Below are positions 27,071 through 34,378 of a stretch of 64,000 nucleotides of DNA, piece by piece. Source of the DNA: Flavobacteriales bacterium (GTDB taxonomy: Bacteria > Bacteroidota > Bacteroidia > Flavobacteriales_D > Crocinitomicaceae); NCBI GenBank assembly GCA_947447525.1, contig CANFJL010000002.1:62001-126000 (forward strand), read 5' to 3'. A model generated the notes under the pieces. That model ran no database searches. It worked only from the letters and a program-made list of their open reading frames with translations, and was not told the origin of the DNA. The position numbers were made by a program, and so were the translations under genes. How positions within the stretch are numbered: the stretch's first letter is position 1; each line of letters begins with the position of its first letter.

Positions 27071-28621
27071 ATGAAAAGAAGGAATTTTTTAAGGAATATG
27101 ACATTAGCATCGCTTGCTACTCCTTTTGCATTAAAAGGTGTTCAATATAAAGGCCTCGCAAAAAAACTATTTAATTATTCCAAATCAGCCGAAGATCGCG
27201 TATTGGTAATTGTTAGACTAAACGGAGGTAACGATGGACTCAACACTGTAATTCCATTGGATCAATATGGAAATTTACTTGCGCAGCGTTCTAATGTAAT
27301 CATTCCTCAGCCAAATATAATTCAAGTTACTCCAGAAATTGGTTTTCATCCTGTTATGACGGGGATGAAAAATATGTTTAATGATGGGAATCTAACAATA
27401 ATCCAAAATGTTGGTTATCCAGAACAAAATCGTTCACATTTTAGATCCATGGATATTTGGTCCACTGGAATGACTGATATATCTGAAACGAGAGGTTGGT
27501 TAGGTCGCTATTTGGATAGTGTTTATCCTAATTACCCAAATGATTACCCTAACGCTGCAAATCCTGATCCTTTTGCCATTAGTATGGGTTCCGAAGTATC
27601 TTCTACTTGTCAAGGATTAATGTCGAATTTTTCGAATGCTATTAATGACCCTTTTGCTGCGGTTAATCTTTTGAATACCGGCGCTGTAAACGATGGTACT
27701 TATTTCGGTTCTCACATGGAGTATTTGTCCATATTAATTGATCAAACGAATCAATATGCAGCCACCATAAATGCTGCAGCCAATGCTGGATCTTCATTGT
27801 CCTCTTTGTATGATGTGAATAATCCACTCGCTGTGCAACTTAGAAATGTTGCGAAAATGATTTCAGGAGGATTAAAGACAAAGGTTTATATATTGAATAT
27901 TAATGGATTTGATACACATGATGCTCAAGTCGATGCCAACAATACCATGATTGGAAATCATGCGGATTTGTTAAAAAAGCTATCTGATGCCATCAATGCT
28001 TTTCAAAATGATTTAGGATTATTGGGTATTTCAAATAGAGTCGCAGGAATGACTTTCTCTGAATTTGGTCGTCAAATAGCGTCAAATGCAAGTCTTGGAA
28101 CGGATCATGGTGAAGCAGCACCTATGTTTTTGTTCGGTTCCTGTATTAATGCTGGTATTATTGGAAGTAACCCAGTTATTCCTAGTACTGTGAATTCGCA
28201 AGATGCTGTTCCAATGCAAATTGATTTTAGAGATATTTATGCTTCCATATTAAAAGATTGGTTTGAAGTTCCTGAAATTGAAATTCAACCTCTTTTTGAA
28301 CAAGCTATTACTTATTATCAAGTTCTTGGTGCTTGTAATGTAGGATTAAATGAGTTAGTCGAGGAAAGAGATAAAGGAATTGTTTATCCAAATCCTGCTG
28401 TTAATAATGCGACAGTTCGTTTTAAATGTCATAATGAAAGGGTGAAAATTGAACTTTTAGATCTTAATGGACGCCAAATAAGGGTTGTTTTTGAGGGTGA
28501 TCTCACTTATGGTATTCAAAATATTCCATTTGAGTTAGAAGGTCTTAAATCTGGACAATATTTCGTAGTTGTAAATAAAGAATCCGCTAAAGAATCAATA
28601 GCTTTGACAAAAATTCAATAA
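27071..28621 (+). CDS. DUF1501 family protein with T9SS sorting domain
   Basis: This 516-residue protein has an N-terminus (MKRRNFLRNMTLASLATPFAL) that resembles a twin-arginine or similar export signal. The DUF1501 (sulfatase/alkaline-phosphatase-like fold) core shows VLVIVRLNGGNDGLNTVIP, GFHPVMTGMKNMF, NRSHFRSMDIWSTG, INGFDTHDAQ, GMTFSEFGRQIASN and GTDHGEAAPMFLFG. These match the conserved Asp/His/Asn blocks of the family, suggesting a hydrolase fold of unknown substrate. A type A T9SS sorting domain ends the protein (IVYPNPAVNNATVRF ... GQYFVVV), so it should reach the cell surface. It is the partner of the upstream DUF1800 protein. Confidence 0.93.
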   Translation: MKRRNFLRNMTLASLATPFALKGVQYKGLAKKLFNYSKSAEDRVLVIVRLNGGNDGLNTVIPLDQYGNLLAQRSNVIIPQPNIIQVTPEIGFHPVMTGMKNMFNDGNLTIIQNVGYPEQNRSHFRSMDIWSTGMTDISETRGWLGRYLDSVYPNYPNDYPNAANPDPFAISMGSEVSSTCQGLMSNFSNAINDPFAAVNLLNTGAVNDGTYFGSHMEYLSILIDQTNQYAATINAAANAGSSLSSLYDVNNPLAVQLRNVAKMISGGLKTKVYILNINGFDTHDAQVDANNTMIGNHADLLKKLSDAINAFQNDLGLLGISNRVAGMTFSEFGRQIASNASLGTDHGEAAPMFLFGSCINAGIIGSNPVIPSTVNSQDAVPMQIDFRDIYASILKDWFEVPEIEIQPLFEQAITYYQVLGACNVGLNELVEERDKGIVYPNPAVNNATVRFKCHNERVKIELLDLNGRQIRVVFEGDLTYGIQNIPFELEGLKSGQYFVVVNKESAKESIALTKIQ

Positions 28622-28639
28622 TTGATGAGTCTCATCAAT
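28621..28639. promoter_or_regulatory. perfect 19-base palindrome (candidate operator)
   Basis: ATTGATGAG-T-CTCATCAAT is a perfect dyad with a single central base. It starts on the last base of the DUF1501 stop codon and ends on the first base of the TACTTTTG promoter element of the VanZ-like gene. It lacks a T-run directly after the stem. The placement suits repressor binding; attenuation or termination is the alternative. Confidence 0.5.
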
Positions 28640-28646
28640 ACTTTTG
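28639..28646 (+). promoter_or_regulatory. -7 promoter element TACTTTTG, vanZ-like/mutS2 unit
   Basis: This is an exact TAnnTTTG match 39 bases before the ATG of the VanZ-like gene. Its first base is shared with the 19-base palindrome. No -33 TTG is seen at normal distance. Confidence 0.45.
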
Positions 28647-28685
28647 TACTTGCTTGCTCTGTTATCGTGCATTTAATAATTTAAT

Positions 28686-29081
28686 ATGGCGCTTTCTAAA
28701 CTAAATAAAATATTTATTGTTTTAACATTAAGTTTTATTTCCATAATTGGGTTCATGATCAAATTACCAAGAGTTTTTAGTCAACACGACAAAGCGCTTC
28801 ATTTTTTGTTTTATTTCTGCGCTGCTTTTACGCTAAATTTTCTTTGGTCTAAACCCAATGCAACCGTTGCAAATTTTTTAAAGCACATCGCAATTGCCTT
28901 TTTTCTTGGTTTTTTCGGAATCTTTATTGAAATAGCACAAGAATTATCTAATCATCTCTTCACCAAAAGAATACATGGTAATTTTGATCCAGAAGATATC
29001 TTTTTCAATATCCTCGGGCTCATCTTTTTTTCAGGGCTTTGGGTAATTTACAAAATAGTGAAAAAGTTGTTCAATGTCTGA
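28686..29081 (+). CDS. VanZ-like small membrane protein
   Basis: This 131-residue integral membrane protein has about four helices (residues about 8-24, 35-52, 66-88 and 106-126). It carries the VanZ-family signature DKALHFLFYFCAAFTLNF after the first helix, then FGIFIEIAQELSNHLF and the FDPEDIFFNILGLIF segment with the conserved Asp. VanZ itself gives low-level teicoplanin resistance, but the many environmental relatives have no known role. Its end overlaps mutS2 by eight bases. Confidence 0.85.
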   Translation: MALSKLNKIFIVLTLSFISIIGFMIKLPRVFSQHDKALHFLFYFCAAFTLNFLWSKPNATVANFLKHIAIAFFLGFFGIFIEIAQELSNHLFTKRIHGNFDPEDIFFNILGLIFFSGLWVIYKIVKKLFNV

Positions 29082-31203
29082 CCAGAAACAACTATTTGCA
29101 AGCGATAAGCAATCTCTTAAGGAATTAGAATTTGATCTAATTCTAGAATGGTTAAATTCATTTACTATTGGTCTTACCGCTAAAAAACGAGTACAATCTT
29201 TAATTCCAATAAATGATTTTAGTTCAATTCAACAACGTTTATCAGAAACGGATGCGCTCGTAAACATAAGAAGACGACAATTAAATTTCCCTCCTTTAGA
29301 TTTTGAAGAATTATTAGATGAAATAAAATTATTAGGTATTGCTCAAGCGGTATTAAGTGCTGAAGGTTTTTACAGAATTGTAACTGCTTCAGATTTGGTG
29401 AATCGAATTCTAGAATTTTTTGAAAAACACCCTAATAATTTTCAATCCATTACTGCTTTTTTTGAATCATGTTATCATACTAAAGAACTCATAACGATCA
29501 TCTCAAAAGTGATCGATCGCAATGGATTGGTTAAAGACGACGCCTCGAAATTACTCTATGAAATCAGACAGAAAATAAAAACGCTTAAGAATCAAATTAA
29601 TCGCAATTTTGACAAGGAGCTACGTCGATTAAGAAAAGAGAATTTTTTAGGTGAAACGCAAGAAGGATTCATCAATGATCGTCGGGTACTTACTGTTCAA
29701 TCTACTCATAAAAGAAAGGTATTAGGAACTATTGTTGGCTCAAGTAAAACGGGTAGTTTAACCTTTATCGAACCACAAGTAAATACGGCCTTAAATCACG
29801 AGTTGGATTGGGCAATTGACGATGAGATCAAGGAGATCAGAAGAATCCTTCAAGTCTTAACCAAGGAACTTGCGGTTTTCCTTCCTTTAATTGAAGCATA
29901 TCAAGCGGCACTTACGCAATTAGATTTCACCAATGCTAAATCCAAATTAGCGATGGAAATGGATGCTATTTTACCACAAATACAAGCCTTTAATTCCTTT
30001 GAATGGATCAATGCCTTCCACCCTATTCTGCATAAAAACAATAAGCTTCAACTCAAAGAGACCGTTCCTCAAAAAATTAGTATGGAGGAAGATCATAGAA
30101 TGTTGGTTATTTCTGGTCCCAATGCCGGTGGAAAGAGTATTACACTTAAAACGGTGGGTTTATTACAATTGATGCTGCAATCTGGTTTATTAATCCCTGT
30201 ACATCCCAATAGTACTGGTTGTGTATTTAAGCGCATTTTATCTGATATTGGTGATAACCAATCCATTGAAAACGAATTAAGTACCTATTCTTATCGTTTG
30301 CAACGTATGAATAAGTTCTTGTCATCCGCAACAAAGAATACGATGTTTCTGTTAGATGAATTCGGCACAGGTTCAGATCCGGATTTAGGAGGTGCCTTGG
30401 CTGAAGTGTTCTTTGAAGAGTTATATCATAAAAATGCCTTCGCCGTTATTACCACACATTATGCGAACATCAAGCTAAAAGCGAGTCAATTACCTCAAGC
30501 TATAAATGCTTGTATGCTGTTTGATGTAAAAACATTACAACCTTTATTTCATCTCGCTATTGGTCAACCTGGAAGTTCTTTCACTTTTGAAGTGGCACAG
30601 TTGAATGGAATCAATAAAGGACTTATCAATAAAGCAAAGGAAAGTTTAGGTGAAAATAAGGTTCGATTTGATCGACTTTTAAGCGAACTTCAACAGGAAA
30701 AAAATTATCTAGATAAATTGATTACCGAACATTTATCAGCTCAAAAAGCATTAGAGGAAAGTACTTTGTATCATGATGATCTTGCTGTGAAATTAACCGA
30801 AAAATTAAAAGTACATCAAATTCAAAATGAAGAGATTAACAAGTCTATTATTCTAGGAAAGAAGTTTCAGAATTTCCTTCAAAAATTCAATATTAGCTCC
30901 AGAAAAAAAGGTGTTAACGATCCTTTATTTGAAGAAATAAAGCAGTTTATGGTGATGGAAAAATCTAAGACAGTGATTAAAGAAAAACAGAAATTTGAAT
31001 CTCAGAAGAGTAAAGCGAAACCTACCATTAAGAAAATAGCCCAAGAATTACAGTTAGATAAGATAAAGGTGGGCTCCACTGTCAAAATAAACAGCACGAA
31101 TCAAAATGGAATTGTAGATAGAATCGAAGGAAAAGAAGTGCTTGTTTTAATTGGGAATCTTAGAATTAAAGCACAGTTGAATAAACTGCAATTCATTAAG
31201 TAA
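29074..31203 (+). CDS. mutS2: MutS2-family ATPase lacking the Smr nuclease domain
   Basis: This 709-residue MutS homologue is not part of mismatch repair. The N-terminal core and clamp domains (about 1-320) contain NRNFDKELRRLRKEN and the LTVQSTHKRKVLGTIVG block. The ATPase domain has Walker A ISGPNAGGKSITLK, DIGDNQSIENELSTYS, Walker B MFLLDEFGTGSDPDLG and AVITTHYANIK. A KOW-like segment (VGSTVKINSTNQNGIVDRIEG) ends the protein. The C-terminal Smr endonuclease domain of typical MutS2 is absent. Full MutS2 proteins are close to 780 residues; I recall that flavobacterial homologues are often short like this one. Roles of the family include suppressing recombination and splitting collided ribosomes. 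It overlaps the VanZ-like gene. Confidence 0.9.
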   Translation: MSDQKQLFASDKQSLKELEFDLILEWLNSFTIGLTAKKRVQSLIPINDFSSIQQRLSETDALVNIRRRQLNFPPLDFEELLDEIKLLGIAQAVLSAEGFYRIVTASDLVNRILEFFEKHPNNFQSITAFFESCYHTKELITIISKVIDRNGLVKDDASKLLYEIRQKIKTLKNQINRNFDKELRRLRKENFLGETQEGFINDRRVLTVQSTHKRKVLGTIVGSSKTGSLTFIEPQVNTALNHELDWAIDDEIKEIRRILQVLTKELAVFLPLIEAYQAALTQLDFTNAKSKLAMEMDAILPQIQAFNSFEWINAFHPILHKNNKLQLKETVPQKISMEEDHRMLVISGPNAGGKSITLKTVGLLQLMLQSGLLIPVHPNSTGCVFKRILSDIGDNQSIENELSTYSYRLQRMNKFLSSATKNTMFLLDEFGTGSDPDLGGALAEVFFEELYHKNAFAVITTHYANIKLKASQLPQAINACMLFDVKTLQPLFHLAIGQPGSSFTFEVAQLNGINKGLINKAKESLGENKVRFDRLLSELQQEKNYLDKLITEHLSAQKALEESTLYHDDLAVKLTEKLKVHQIQNEEINKSIILGKKFQNFLQKFNISSRKKGVNDPLFEEIKQFMVMEKSKTVIKEKQKFESQKSKAKPTIKKIAQELQLDKIKVGSTVKINSTNQNGIVDRIEGKEVLVLIGNLRIKAQLNKLQFIK

Positions 31204-31210
31204 AAGGCGC

Positions 31211-31218
31211 TAACTTTG
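31211..31218 (+). promoter_or_regulatory. -7 promoter element TAACTTTG, pabB-tilS unit
   Basis: This is an exact TAnnTTTG match 22 bases ahead of the ATG of pabB and seven bases after the mutS2 stop codon. Confidence 0.45.
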
Positions 31219-31240
31219 TAATTAGATATTCAAGAATATT

Positions 31241-32446
31241 ATGCCTTTTGACTCAACTATTTGTTTTCTGAACAGTAACGACGGAACAGGTCTGCTTGCC
31301 TTCGGAGAAAAAAGTAGATTGCTCGCTGCGAAAAGTCCAGTCCTTGATGAACTACAAGATTATATCAAGGAGAAATCAGGCAACTATTTATTTGGTTATT
31401 TGAGTTATGACCTAAAGAATGAAATCGAAAAGTTAAACTCCAATAATTTTGATGGACTCTCCTTCCCCACTCTGTTTTTTTGGGAGCCAGCGTATATTGT
31501 GAAAATTATAAACAATAAGTATACTTATATTCAAGGAGAACAGTCGGACGACCATCTTACGTTAATTGATGCATTTTTAAGTCCCGAAAACAAGGTAAAT
31601 ACAAGTGCTTTCGATTTCAAATTTAAAGAGCGCACCTCGAAAAAACGATATTTAGAACAAGTCAATTTTTTAAAAAATGCCATTCAACGAGGTGATATTT
31701 ATGAAGTGAATTATTGTCAAGAATATTTTGCTGAAAATGTTAAAATTGATCGTCCTATTGCAGTCTACAATAAATTGAATAGCCTCACGAAAGCACCGTT
31801 TTCATCCTATTTTCATTTCGACATCTACTCGTTATTTTGTGGAAGCCCTGAACGCTACATCAATTATAAAAATAAGGTCTTAGTTTCTGAACCTATCAAG
31901 GGAACCGCCCCAAGAAGTAAGGATCCTATTGAAGATTTAAAGAATAAGGAAAATCTGCAAACAGATCCAAAAGAAAGAGCTGAAAATATTATGATTGTTG
32001 ATCTAGTTAGAAATGATTTTTCAAAGATAGCTACGAATCATTCCGTTAATGTAGATGCCTTGTGCGCTATTCACAGCTTTGAAAATGTGCATCAAATGAT
32101 TTCAACTGTTTCTTGTGAAATTAAAGAAGGAACAACTTTTACAGACATTATTAAAGCAAGTTTTCCCATGGGATCTATGACGGGCGCTCCTAAGCTAAGG
32201 GCTATGGAACTCATAGAAGAAAGTGAGGATTTTAAGCGTGGACTATATTCAGGAAGCCTTGGATACATTAAGCCTAAGGGTGACTTTGATTTCAATGTCA
32301 TCATTAGAAGTTTGTTGTATAACCAAGAAAAACAATACCTATCCTGCTCAGTTGGAGGCGCAATTACCAGTAAATCTGATCCTGAAAAAGAATATGCTGA
32401 ATGTCTGACTAAAGTCAATCGTATTTTAACTGGGATGCATGAATAA
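31241..32446 (+). CDS. pabB: aminodeoxychorismate synthase component I (chorismate-binding enzyme)
   Basis: This 401-residue chorismate-utilising enzyme contains FGYLSYDLKNEIE in the N-terminal domain, then the family core QRGDIYEVNYCQEYFAE, FCGSPERYINY, SEPIKGTAPR, IMIVDLVRNDFSKIA, VHQMISTVSCEI, SFPMGSMTGAPKLRAMELIE and YSGSLGYI. The PIKGTAPR and GSMTGAPK blocks hold the chorismate and magnesium contacts. It most likely makes 4-amino-4-deoxychorismate for folate; anthranilate synthase cannot be excluded, but no trp genes are near. The end overlaps tilS by eight bases, suggesting coupled translation. Confidence 0.9.
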   Translation: MPFDSTICFLNSNDGTGLLAFGEKSRLLAAKSPVLDELQDYIKEKSGNYLFGYLSYDLKNEIEKLNSNNFDGLSFPTLFFWEPAYIVKIINNKYTYIQGEQSDDHLTLIDAFLSPENKVNTSAFDFKFKERTSKKRYLEQVNFLKNAIQRGDIYEVNYCQEYFAENVKIDRPIAVYNKLNSLTKAPFSSYFHFDIYSLFCGSPERYINYKNKVLVSEPIKGTAPRSKDPIEDLKNKENLQTDPKERAENIMIVDLVRNDFSKIATNHSVNVDALCAIHSFENVHQMISTVSCEIKEGTTFTDIIKASFPMGSMTGAPKLRAMELIEESEDFKRGLYSGSLGYIKPKGDFDFNVIIRSLLYNQEKQYLSCSVGGAITSKSDPEKEYAECLTKVNRILTGMHE

Positions 32447-33707
32447 TTTGCTGCAAAGTTTAAAGGAACAATGTGAATTCCATAAAGACGCAAACTATCT
32501 TTTAGGCGTTAGCGGTGGCCTAGATTCTATGTATTTGCTATTTGCTTTTCATCAACTTAATTTACCGATTCAAGTAGCGCATATTAATTATCAATTAAGA
32601 GGAGAAGAAAGCGATTTAGATGCTTTATTGGTTAAAGATTTCTGTTTAAAAAACAAGATTCCTTTCCATCTAAAAAACTACAATCTAAAAGAGTATTTAG
32701 AAGAAAAAGGCGGCAATTTACAAGCAATAGCGAGAGAAGTTAGATATTCTTTTTTTTATGAAATTCAATCCAGAAATCAAGATACGCTCCTTGTTACTGC
32801 CCATCATCAGGATGATCAAATGGAGCATTTTTGGCTCATGTTGAGTAGAAGCGCTGGAATGTCTGGTTTATCTGGAATGCAAAGCAATAAAGATGGTGTT
32901 TTTCGTCCGTTTCTAGGATTCAGTAAAGCTGAAATCAAAATGGCTGCAGAATCGGTTCAACTGCTTTGGCGGGAAGATCAAAGTAATGCCAAAAATGATT
33001 ATCAAAGAAACCTTTGGCGCAATAAGCTTCTACCCTACTTGAATACGGAAATTCCTAGTTTAAAAGAGTCTATTTTACTTTTAAATCAAATGTTCACAGA
33101 ACAATTATTCATAGATAAAAAGATAGCATTAGCAGTATATAATAAACTTTTAATAGAAAATAAAATTAGTTTAGCTGAATGGAATCAAATTACTGTAAAT
33201 CAAATTATTATTCTTTTTAAATTAGCAGATATTAAGTTGTCACACATTAATGAAATAGAGAAAATTATTCCTGCTCAAAAAGGCAAGAAAATACTATTCC
33301 CTCTTTCTAATGGTCCATTTTGTGGCTTGATTCGTGAGAAAGATAATTTAACTTTTATCCTCCATGATCAAGGGCTAGAATTTCCTGAAATTCTAATAAA
33401 GAAAGAGAAAAACCTTCCTTCTAAATTCTCGAAAGATGAATTGTGGTTAGATGCTTCAAAAATTAAGGGTTCCTTATTTCTAAGACCATGGCAAATTGGC
33501 GATCGAATCCACCCTATTGGTATTCAAGGAAGCAAATTAATTTCTGATGTAATCAGCGATGCTAAAGTCCCAAATAGCGAAAGAAACAGGCAATTGGTTC
33601 TTTGTGATACCGAATATATTTTAGCCTGTTTAGATTTATGTGTTAGCAGAAAGGCTATAGCAGATGCTCAATCCAACGAGATTTTGAAAATTACTTTTAA
33701 ATACTAA
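32439..33707 (+). CDS. tilS: tRNA(Ile)-lysidine synthase TilS
   Basis: TilS attaches lysine to C34 of the CAU-anticodon tRNA-Ile so that it reads AUA. The PP-loop LGVSGGLDSMYLLFAF starts near residue 23. VAHINYQLRGEESDLDA and VTAHHQDDQMEHFWLMLSR are the characteristic N-terminal blocks, and NLWRNKLLPYL marks the end of the catalytic domain. The C-terminal domain carries FLRPWQIGDRIHPIG and LVLCDTEYILACL. A length of 422 residues is normal. It overlaps pabB, and a Crp-type regulator follows after seven bases. Confidence 0.95.
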   Translation: MNNLLQSLKEQCEFHKDANYLLGVSGGLDSMYLLFAFHQLNLPIQVAHINYQLRGEESDLDALLVKDFCLKNKIPFHLKNYNLKEYLEEKGGNLQAIAREVRYSFFYEIQSRNQDTLLVTAHHQDDQMEHFWLMLSRSAGMSGLSGMQSNKDGVFRPFLGFSKAEIKMAAESVQLLWREDQSNAKNDYQRNLWRNKLLPYLNTEIPSLKESILLLNQMFTEQLFIDKKIALAVYNKLLIENKISLAEWNQITVNQIIILFKLADIKLSHINEIEKIIPAQKGKKILFPLSNGPFCGLIREKDNLTFILHDQGLEFPEILIKKEKNLPSKFSKDELWLDASKIKGSLFLRPWQIGDRIHPIGIQGSKLISDVISDAKVPNSERNRQLVLCDTEYILACLDLCVSRKAIADAQSNEILKITFKY

Positions 33708-33714
33708 TTTCCTC

Positions 33715-34314
33715 ATGAATGAACTCATCGCTAAAAAACAATTAATCACCTATATAAAGAGTAAGATAAATCTATCATTAGAGGATGAAGAACTAATTGC
33801 TTCTAGTTTCCAATTAAAACATTTGAAAAAAAAAGAATACCTATTCATGGAGGGCGATCAATTTACATCCACTTCCTTTATAGTTTCTGGCGTTTTGCGT
33901 ATTTTTCACACTGATTCTAAATCTTTGGAACACATTCTCTATTTTGGATTTAAAGATTGGTGGGTTGGAGATATTGCAGCAGTCATCAACAGGGAGCCGA
34001 ATGGAATTAGTGTTCAAGCGATGGAAGATTCATATATCTTATATATTGAGGAAAGTCAAATGGAATCTTTGTATACTCAAGTTCCGGCGGTTGAACGCTT
34101 GTTTAGAATTATTACCCAAAAAACACTTAGTGTTTTTCAAAAGAGATTATTCATGGCATACAGCGCCAGTGCTAAGGATCGATACTTAGAACTTATTAAT
34201 AGACACCCAGGTATTGAGCAACTTATACCACAACATCAAATCGCATCCTATCTTGGTGTTTTACCTGAATCTCTGAGTAGGATAAAAAGACAACTTTACC
34301 CAGTTAAAAAATGA
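33715..34314 (+). CDS. Crp/Fnr-type transcriptional regulator
   Basis: This 199-residue regulator has a cyclic-nucleotide-binding-fold domain at about residues 20-130 (KEYLFMEGDQFTSTSFIVSGVLRIF, position about 40-65) and a short C-terminal helix-turn-helix: IASYLGVLPESLSRIKRQ. The phosphate-binding cassette of true CRP (GE...RxA) is not conserved (GDIAAVINREPNGISVQAM), so cAMP binding is doubtful, as is usual for Bacteroidota members. Targets are unknown. It sits downstream of tilS and upstream of the S46 peptidase, 64 bases apart. Confidence 0.9.
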   Translation: MNELIAKKQLITYIKSKINLSLEDEELIASSFQLKHLKKKEYLFMEGDQFTSTSFIVSGVLRIFHTDSKSLEHILYFGFKDWWVGDIAAVINREPNGISVQAMEDSYILYIEESQMESLYTQVPAVERLFRIITQKTLSVFQKRLFMAYSASAKDRYLELINRHPGIEQLIPQHQIASYLGVLPESLSRIKRQLYPVKK

Positions 34315-34317
34315 AAC

Positions 34318-34351
34318 TTGATTCAATATTCAAGTAAAATAGCTATATTTA
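34318..34351 (+). promoter_or_regulatory. candidate promoter of S46 peptidase gene
   Basis: TTG (34318-34320), 23 bases, then TATATTTA (34344-34351). The -7 box deviates from TAnnTTTG only in the final base. The ATG lies 27 bases downstream. Confidence 0.35.
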
Positions 34352-34378
34352 GCACCTAAATAAAAAATTACACCTATT

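Noticed and set aside
32092-32493. 133-codon minus-strand ORF over pabB/tilS
   Set aside because: Opposite the conserved chorismate-binding blocks; no independent support.
33715-34314. cAMP-responsive CRP
   Set aside because: The phosphate-binding cassette residues are not conserved, so only a Crp/Fnr-type fold is claimed.
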